This document shows, one piece after another, positions 58,689 through 64,000 of a DNA stretch of 64,000 bases. The position numbers were made by a program, and so were the translations under genes. The first letter of the stretch is position 1. Each line of letters begins with the position of its first letter. Origin of the DNA: Lewinellaceae bacterium. GTDB lineage: Bacteria; Bacteroidota; Bacteroidia; Chitinophagales; Saprospiraceae. The notes under the pieces were generated by a model that was not told the origin of the DNA, ran no database searches, and worked only from the letters and a program-made list of their open reading frames with translations. Location of the stretch: NCBI GenBank assembly GCA_016719605.1, contig JADJYW010000016.1:131261-195260 (forward strand). The letters are read 5' to 3'.

Positions 58689-60580
58689 TTACAGCGTCTC
58701 AACCTCCTCAACCGCCTCCACTTTTTCAATATTTTCCTCCACGATGTCAATCTCGAAGCGCAGGTTTTCGATGATGAAATCCTGGCGTTCCGGTGTGTTT
58801 TTGCCCATGTAGTAAGAAAGTACATGATCGAGGTTGGTTTCCTCCGGCAGGATGACCGGGTCGAGGCGCATATCGGTGCTGATGAAGGCGCCGAATTCAT
58901 TGGGCGAAATTTCGCCGAGGCCCTTGAAGCGGGTGATCTCGGGTTTGCCGCGCAGTTTTTTGATAGCCGCCTGTTTTTCGGCCTCGGAGTAGCAATAGAA
59001 GGTTTGCTGTTTGTCGCGCACGCGGAACAGGGGCGTATCGAGGATATAGAGGTGGCCGTTACGCACGAGGTCGGGGAAAAACTGCAGGAAAAAAGTGAGC
59101 AGCAGCAGGCGGATGTGCATACCGTCTACATCGGCATCGGTGGCCACGACGACGCGGTTGTAGCGCAGGTCGTCCATGGAATCCTCGATATTGAGTGCGT
59201 GCTGGAGCAGGTTGAACTCCTCGTTTTGGTACACGATTTTTTTGGTCAGGCCGTAACAGTTCAGCGGTTTGCCGCGCAGGCTGAACACGGCCTGGGTATC
59301 CACGTCGCGGGCTTTGGTGAGCGAGCCGCTGGCCGAGTCGCCTTCGGTGATGAAGATGGTGCTGTTGAGGCGTTTTTCGTCCGGTCCTTTTTCGTTGAGG
59401 TGGAAGCGGCAGTCGCGCAGTTTTTTGTTGTGGATATTGGCTGCCTTGGCGCGTTGGTTGGCTATTTTTTTGACGTCGGCTATTTCCTTGCGTTCGCGTT
59501 CCGATTGCTGGATGCGCTTGAGCATGTCCTTGGCTACTTCGGGATTTTTGTGCAAAAAATCATCGAGCGCCTTGGAGAGGAAGTCGTTCATCCAGGTGCG
59601 GATATTCTGGCCTTCGGGGCTGATTTTGTCGGAGCCGAGGCGGGTTTTGGTTTGCGACTCGAACACGGGTTCTTCGACGCGCACGCTGACGGCAGCGATG
59701 ACGCTTTCGCGGATATCCTTGGCGTCAAAGGTTTTTGAAGTGGTCGCGCACGGTTTTCACGAGTGCTTCGCGGAAAGCGTTGAGGTGGGTACCGCCCTGG
59801 GTGGTGTTTTGGCCGTTGACGAAGGAATAGTACTGCTCGCCGTAGTGGTCGCCGTGGGTGATGGCTATTTCCACGTCCTCGCCTGTGAGGTGGATAATGG
59901 GGTAGCGGATGTGCTCGGCGTGGGTTTTTTTGGTCAGCAGGTCGTGCAGGCCGTTCTTCGAGTAGAATGTTTTTCCGTTGAAATTGATCTTCAGACCCGC
60001 GTTGAGGTAGGCATAGTTCCAAAGTTGTTGTTCCACAAACTCGAACACCCAGCGGAAGTTGCGGAACATGCCGTTGTCGGGTTTGAAATGGATACTGGTG
60101 CCGTTTTCGTCCCTGGTTGGCTCCAGTTTGCTTTCCTTGGTCAGGTTTCCAAACTGGAATTCGGCCCACTTGGCCTGGCCTTCGCGCACGGCAGTCACCT
60201 TTGAAGTATTCGGACAAGGCATTCACGGCTTTGGTATCCACGCCGTTGAGGCCGACGGATTTTTTGAACGCCTTGCTGTCGTACTTGGCGCCGGTGTTAA
60301 TCTTGCTGACCACATCCACGACCTTGCCGAGGGGAATGCCGCGCCCGTAGTCGCGTACAAATACGCCCTGTTCGTTGATGGTCACGTCAATTTGTTTGCC
60401 GAAGCCCATGGCGTACTCGTCAATGGAGTTGTCCAAAACTTCCTTGACCAGCACATAAATACCGTCCTCGGGACTGCTGCCGTCGCCCAGTTTGCCAATG
60501 TACATGCCCGGACGCAGGCGAATGTGTTCGCGCCAGTCGAGCGACTGGATTTCATCTTCCGTGTATCTGATCTCTGCCAT
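58689..60580 (-). CDS. parE: DNA topoisomerase IV subunit B (ParE/GyrB family), two frameshifts
   Basis: ATG at 60580 (AEIRYTEDEIQSLDWREHIR). GHKL ATPase domain with EVLDNSIDEYAMG, DYGRGIPLGKVVD and SVGLNGVDTKAVNAL; transducer domain; then TOPRIM with VFITEGDSASGSL and VATDADVDGMHIRL, and the C-terminal RFKGLGEISPNEFG. Two single-base insertions break it: an extra G near 60202 (YFKGDC should be YFKVTA) and an extra A near 59737 (HFKNL-stop should be HFKTFDAKD). Removing both gives exactly 629 codons plus stop. The ATP-lid motif reads GLNGVD where relatives have GLNGVG. ParE with ParC unlinks replicated chromosomes and is essential, so sequencing error is the likeliest cause. Confidence 0.93.
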
Positions 60581-60735
60581 ATCCGGTTTAGCTGCTTTGC
60601 TTTTTGGCGGTGCGGGTTTCTTTTTCGATGTGTGGTGTTGAGCGCCCAAAGTAACGGAGTTTTGCAAGAAGGATGAAAACGATGGGCGAAGTTAAAACAC
60701 CTTTTTGTTTTTAAAAAACAATTTGTTTTTAAAAA

Positions 60736-61590
60736 TTATTCCACCACTAAGGTCACATTTCCGGAATACCGCTGCCGTTTTCCGTCCAGAAACTCTACTT
60801 GCCCCACCCAGGGATAAACACCGGAAGGGGCGAGTCGGCCGCGCCATTTGCCGTTCCAGCCGAGCAGCGGGTCGTTGGGCATAAAATTCCGGCGCTCGAA
60901 TACGAGGTTTCCGAGGCGGTCGTACACTTGAAGCGAAACGATATGCGCCACGCCTTCGCCAGCAAACAAGGTAAAATAGTTGTTCTGGTTGCTGACGGGG
61001 TTAAAAATGTTGGGGAAGTAGAGTTTGGTTTGCTCCACCGTCACGGATAACTGATCCCGTGCGATGCACCCGTCGGCATTACGCACCTCAATAGCGATGT
61101 CAGTATCTTCCAGCAGATGGATATACTGATTGAGATTGAAGGGGTTGGCAAAAAGTGCAGGCGGACGCCAGTCAATGGCCGTGAGTACCGAGCCGGGCGG
61201 CGTTACGGAGGCGTGCAGCTGCACCCATTCGCCGGCAGCCACCGAGGTGTCGGCGATGTTGATCTGCACCATCAGTTCCTCCGGTTCGGGCACGAGCACC
61301 GTGTAGGTTTGCACACAACCCGTGGCATCGCGCACATGCAGCACATATTCGCCGGCCCACAGCAGGTCAAACTCCGGGCGTGTGCTGTATGATTGGCCGT
61401 CCAGCGAAAAGAAAAACGGCTGGACACCGCCGAATATCTCGGTGATTTCAATCACGCCATTGCGTAGCCCGTGGCACTGGACGGGCCGAACAGTCAGATG
61501 CACACTGTCGGTGCAGTCGGCCCGAACGGTCGGGTCGAACATGGTTAAAAAAAGCAGTAACGTGCAAAGGCGCAAAATCCGGTTGTACAT
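60736..61590 (-). CDS. Secreted protein with SprB-like repeat and type B T9SS sorting domain
   Basis: 284 residues from the ATG at 61590 with signal peptide (RILRLCTLLLFLTMFDPTVRA). An SprB-type repeat (CHGLRNGVIEITEIFGGVQP, then YVLHVRDATGC) is followed by a PKD/Ig-like segment and the gliding-motility-associated C-terminal domain (NIFNPVSNQNNYFTLFAGEG, VYDRLGNLVFERR, APSGVYPWVGQVEFLDG). The mature protein should pass through T9SS and be anchored at the surface, where it may act in adhesion. No porP homologue is adjacent here. Confidence 0.88.
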   Translation of the reverse strand: MYNRILRLCTLLLFLTMFDPTVRADCTDSVHLTVRPVQCHGLRNGVIEITEIFGGVQPFFFSLDGQSYSTRPEFDLLWAGEYVLHVRDATGCVQTYTVLVPEPEELMVQINIADTSVAAGEWVQLHASVTPPGSVLTAIDWRPPALFANPFNLNQYIHLLEDTDIAIEVRNADGCIARDQLSVTVEQTKLYFPNIFNPVSNQNNYFTLFAGEGVAHIVSLQVYDRLGNLVFERRNFMPNDPLLGWNGKWRGRLAPSGVYPWVGQVEFLDGKRQRYSGNVTLVVE

Positions 61591-61732
61591 AGGAGGAGGG
61601 CTGCCTGTTTGTTCAATAGTCTGTTTTTCGAGCCGAAAAGTAAACACGATTTGGCTTTTTGGGGGGCTTAATATATAAACTGTCGGAAAACCGGCGGAAA
61701 AGGACAGGGTACCCGAACAAACCGTTTGGAAC

Positions 61733-61740
61733 TACCTTTG
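61733..61740 (+). promoter_or_regulatory. Putative -7 promoter element (TACCTTTG)
   Basis: Exact TAnnTTTG match followed by CG, 58 bases upstream of the ABA4-like start at 61799. Confidence 0.5.
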
Positions 61741-61798
61741 CGGCGCCACCGCCGGGGCGGAGGCTCGCTGACCTGTCAAATTGATTTAAACCAAAACC

Positions 61799-62224
61799 AT
61801 GACTGCCGACCAATTTTATACCTACGCCTCCGTACTCATTTTCCTGCCTTGGGCCTTGTTGATCTTCGCTCCGCGCGGACGTTACACTGAGCCTGTGGCA
61901 TTCGGCTCGGCCCTGCTGCTGTCGCTGGCTGCCGCCTGGTTTACTTACACCTATCTCACCACCGACGATCAGGGGGGCAGCTTCCTGTCGCTGGAAGGGT
62001 TGCGCGACCTGTTCCGCAACCCGGCCATGGTACTCACGGGCTGGTTCAACTACCTGTCGTTTTGCCTGCTGGTCGGTATCTGGCAGGTACACGATGCCCG
62101 TCAGCAAAAAATCCCCCACATCGCTGTAGCGCCCGGATTGGTGCTGACCCTGCTGGCCGGACCGGCAGGTCTGCTGGTGTATCTGCTGGTGCGGTTCTTC
62201 AAAACCCGGAAATGGGAGGTGTGA
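61799..62224 (+). CDS. ABA4-like (DUF4281) membrane protein
   Basis: 141 residues with four membrane helices (about 7-25, 33-53, 75-95, 110-130). The arrangement FYTYASVLIFLPWALLIFAP near the N-terminus and KIPHIAVAPGLVLTLLAGPA near the end matches the ABA4-like family, named after a plant protein needed for neoxanthin formation. In bacteria its role is not established; a link to carotenoid chemistry is only by name. ATG at 61799. Confidence 0.75.
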   Translation: MTADQFYTYASVLIFLPWALLIFAPRGRYTEPVAFGSALLLSLAAAWFTYTYLTTDDQGGSFLSLEGLRDLFRNPAMVLTGWFNYLSFCLLVGIWQVHDARQQKIPHIAVAPGLVLTLLAGPAGLLVYLLVRFFKTRKWEV

Positions 62225-62256
62225 AAAGTTCGGCAGTAGCTTTGGGTATGCGTATG

Positions 62257-62264
62257 TATCTTTG
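62257..62264 (+). promoter_or_regulatory. Putative -7 promoter element (TATCTTTG)
   Basis: Plus-strand TAnnTTTG match 15 bases before the ATG at 62280; supports that start for the two-gene unit. Confidence 0.5.
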
Positions 62265-62279
62265 TCAAAAAAAAGGAGC

Positions 62280-62789
62280 ATGACAACAACTGCCCACAAC
62301 GAAATATGGGTATCGCTGGATGGTAACATAGTTGCAGCTCTACCTATCGAACTGGGGGAGCTTGCTGCTGCTATTGAACAGTCCAAGTACCTTTTAGCTT
62401 TGGAGCATGGTTTTGATGCAGAAGATAAAATAACCCCGCTCATTGAAATCCATTTGGCGTTGGAAGACGACTTTGACAACGGTAGCGGAAGGGCTTATTC
62501 CCCGGAGACATGGGAAAAAGCCGTTCGATTTATCTCCGGTTACGCTCAATGGTTGTTTGATATTTTTGGCAAAGTAATCGTCACTCCCAAAATCTATCAT
62601 GGTCCGGATGGTAGTATTGATTTGTACTGGGAAAACCCGAGATTCAACTTACTCATTAATATTCCTCCGGGAGACGAACCTGCGACCTTTTACGGAGACA
62701 ATTATGGCGCGCAGGTAATCGAGGGCAAGTTTGATCCTGCCAAATTCCAGCAAGCACTTCTGCCTGATCTTTCTTTAATATCTGCCTGA
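62280..62789 (+). CDS. Uncharacterised acidic protein, first gene of a coupled pair
   Basis: 169 residues from the ATG at 62280. Strongly acidic with many aromatics: VSLDGNIVAALPIELGELAA, AEDKITPLIEIHLALEDDFD, WEKAVRFISGYAQWLFDIFG, VTPKIYHGPDGSIDLYWENP, then FYGDNYGAQVIEGKFDPAKF. No signal peptide, membrane span or recognised motif. The gene is A+T-richer than its neighbours and its stop overlaps the next start (TGATG). Possible mobile two-gene cassette, for example toxin-antitoxin-like. I do not recognise the family. Confidence 0.75.
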   Translation: MTTTAHNEIWVSLDGNIVAALPIELGELAAAIEQSKYLLALEHGFDAEDKITPLIEIHLALEDDFDNGSGRAYSPETWEKAVRFISGYAQWLFDIFGKVIVTPKIYHGPDGSIDLYWENPRFNLLINIPPGDEPATFYGDNYGAQVIEGKFDPAKFQQALLPDLSLISA

Positions 62790-63175
62790 TGTGGACAATC
62801 GAGGATATTCCGGACTCCGACTTTCTTTACTACCGAATTCATAAAAGTTTTCTTGTGAATGGCGAATTGATTCCCGGCGCTTTTCAGGAAAGAGGCGAAG
62901 GTGCCGATAGGGGTATGTCTACCGATTGGAGCAAGTATTCTACTGCAGAGGAAACTCAGCAACGATCAAAAATACCTGTAGAAAATGGTATCGGACAGTT
63001 TAGCGTGGAAGCAGTCAGGGCGATAAATTTGGAGGTCACACATGCTCCAATTCTGGAAAACAGATCACATAGCCACATAAAAGGCATCCCGCACGAAGGG
63101 CAATTAAAAACGAAAGCCCGGCTGCTACTCAAACGTATTTGTACGTGGGCTATAGAGCCTGCATTCTTCAACTGA
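62789..63175 (+). CDS. Uncharacterised protein, second gene of the coupled pair
   Basis: 128 residues. Begins MWTIEDIPDSDFLYYRIHKS and continues with GADRGMSTDWSKYSTAEETQ, NGIGQFSVEAVRAINLEV, NRSHSHIKGIPHEGQLKTKA and a hydrophobic end LLLKRICTWAIEPAFF. Several conserved-looking His, Asp and Arg residues (DRGMSTDW, THAP, HSHIKG) suggest an enzyme rather than a structural protein. I recall similar proteins as unnamed hypotheticals in diverse bacteria, usually in short accessory operons. Translationally coupled to the gene before it; the helicase gene starts 5 bases after it. Confidence 0.75.
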   Translation: MWTIEDIPDSDFLYYRIHKSFLVNGELIPGAFQERGEGADRGMSTDWSKYSTAEETQQRSKIPVENGIGQFSVEAVRAINLEVTHAPILENRSHSHIKGIPHEGQLKTKARLLLKRICTWAIEPAFFN

Positions 63176-63179
63176 CATA

Positions 63180-64000
63180 ATGGACTTTACAGAATTTGAT
63201 TTCCACCCCGACCTACTCGACGGCATTGACAGCCTGAACTTCAAAAAAGCCACTCCAATCCAGGAACAAGCCATCCCGCTTATCCTCGAAGGCAAAGACC
63301 TGATCGGTATTGCCCAAACCGGTACCGGAAAAACAGCAGCCTTCATCCTTCCCATCCTCGATATGATCCTCGACATGCCGGAGGATCACTTTACCAAAGC
63401 GCTGGTGGTAGTGCCTACGCGCGAACTGGCCATGCAAATTGACCAGGCCGTGGAGGCGTATTCCTATTTCACCGGCATTTCCTGCATCGCCGTGTATGGC
63501 GGCAGTGGCGGCAGCGAGTTCAGCCAGGAACGCCAGGCTCTGAGTAAAGGCGCCGAACTCATCATTGCCACGCCCGGACGCCTCATCGCCCACCTCAACA
63601 TGGGCTATGTCAATTTCTCCAAACTCCGGTTCCTCGTGCTCGACGAAGCCGACCGGATGCTGGACATGGGTTTCATGCCCGATCTGAACAAAATCATCAA
63701 CACCCTGAACCCAGATCGCCAAAACCTCCTGTTCTCCGCTACCATGCCCCAGGGGGTAATGAAACTGGCCCGCTCGCTCATGCGCGACCCGGTCTCGGTG
63801 AACATCGCGCTGTCCAAACCCGCCGAGGGCGTGCGCCAGGCCGCTTATGTCGTACACGACGAACAGAAACTGCCGCTCTTGCAGGAAATACTCAAAGACC
63901 GCACGGGCCAGCGTATCCTGGTGTTCAGCAGCACCAAACAGGCTGTGACCAAACTCTACCAAAAACTTAAACCCAAAAACCTGACCGTCGGCATGATCAG
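63180..64000 (+). CDS. DEAD-box RNA helicase (3' end outside window)
   Basis: 273 codons visible before the window ends. ATG at 63180. RecA domain 1 is complete: Q motif FKKATPIQEQAIP, motif I AQTGTGKTAAF, Ia PTRELAMQI, GG, Ib TPGRLI, II LDEADRMLDMGF, III SATMP. Domain 2 begins (RILVFSSTKQAVTKLYQKL) and is cut. Members unwind short RNA duplexes in ribosome assembly, mRNA decay or cold adaptation (RhlE/CsdA-type in Bacteroidota). It may share a transcript with the preceding pair by proximity, but its base composition returns to the genome norm. Confidence 0.95.
   Translation, partial: MDFTEFDFHPDLLDGIDSLNFKKATPIQEQAIPLILEGKDLIGIAQTGTGKTAAFILPILDMILDMPEDHFTKALVVVPTRELAMQIDQAVEAYSYFTGISCIAVYGGSGGSEFSQERQALSKGAELIIATPGRLIAHLNMGYVNFSKLRFLVLDEADRMLDMGFMPDLNKIINTLNPDRQNLLFSATMPQGVMKLARSLMRDPVSVNIALSKPAEGVRQAAYVVHDEQKLPLLQEILKDRTGQRILVFSSTKQAVTKLYQKLKPKNLTVGMI

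Noticed and set aside
1..64000. tRNA, rRNA or other structured RNA genes
   Set aside because: No cloverleaf, rRNA core sequence or recognised riboswitch was seen by reading; a covariance-model search would be decisive.

Overview
The window is chromosomal DNA from a Bacteroidota bacterium, most likely of the Saprospiria (Lewinella/Haliscomenobacter-like) lineage. The evidence is type IX secretion (T9SS) sorting domains of both type A (C-termini at 34.0 and 47.1 kb) and type B (1.1 and 60.7 kb), a PorP/SprF protein, SprB-like repeats, a fused SecDF, a serine palmitoyltransferase-like enzyme typical of sphingolipid-making Bacteroidota, and at least thirteen copies of the Bacteroidota -7 promoter element TAnnTTTG with almost no Shine-Dalgarno sequences. 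GC content looks to be in the mid-50s percent, with two AT-richer islets (about 55.7-56.4 kb and 62.3-63.2 kb). No rRNA, tRNA, CRISPR array, prophage or intact insertion sequence was seen.

Layout. 0-2.2 kb: end of a T9SS adhesin plus porP. 2.4-8.4 kb: psuG, a TMTC-like TPR membrane protein, an exbB-exbD-tonB/tolA operon and a possible 30-residue membrane peptide. 8.7-16.5 kb: a cysteine/cystathionine synthase, a serine palmitoyltransferase-like enzyme, lysS, psd, asd and a coiled-coil protein. 16.6-21 kb: an M19 dipeptidase (frameshifted) and secDF. 21.2-26.1 kb: pirin, Hsp20 and a translationally coupled operon MBL hydrolase - isoprenoid-synthase-like - gmhA - outer-membrane protein. 26.1-31.1 kb: an S1 protease and a copper-type operon of two MbnP-like proteins with an MbnH-like dihaem peroxidase. 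31.2-39.6 kb: DEDDh exonuclease, TerC, Omp28-like protein, a membrane gene-lptC-GldE/CorC-like cluster, a FemAB-like acyltransferase, an LPP20-domain protein and an M50 protease. 39.6-44.6 kb: methyltransferase, NhaD antiporter, CBS protein, NqrM-like protein, ApbE and a cyclophilin, several of them pointing to sodium-based energetics. 44.7-55.1 kb: a MITE-like element, T9SS and OmpA-type surface proteins and rsgA. 55.2-64 kb: 3-hydroxyanthranilate dioxygenase, an HNH nuclease with an overlapping partner, an esterase, a TolB-like protein, topoisomerase IV subunit B (frameshifted), a type B T9SS protein, an ABA4-like protein, an uncharacterised coupled gene pair and the start of a DEAD-box helicase.

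Two patterns run through the whole window. First, intergenic space is unusually rich in dyads and short tandem repeats of several unrelated families. A subset of these repeats is depleted in G on the coding strand and lies directly upstream of start codons (psd and asd in divergent orientation, gmhA, the membrane gene at 36.1 kb, nhaD and the gene at 45.4 kb); two copies have entered reading frames. Second, five genes, including the normally essential parE, are broken by single-base indels, mostly in homopolymers. The corrected lengths are all whole numbers of codons, which points to residual long-read errors rather than true decay.

The best candidates for new biology are the G-depleted repeat leaders, the MbnH/MbnP/MbnP operon, the HNH-partner pair, the coupled pair at 62.3-63.2 kb, and the two-DDxxD isoprenoid-synthase-like protein coupled to gmhA.
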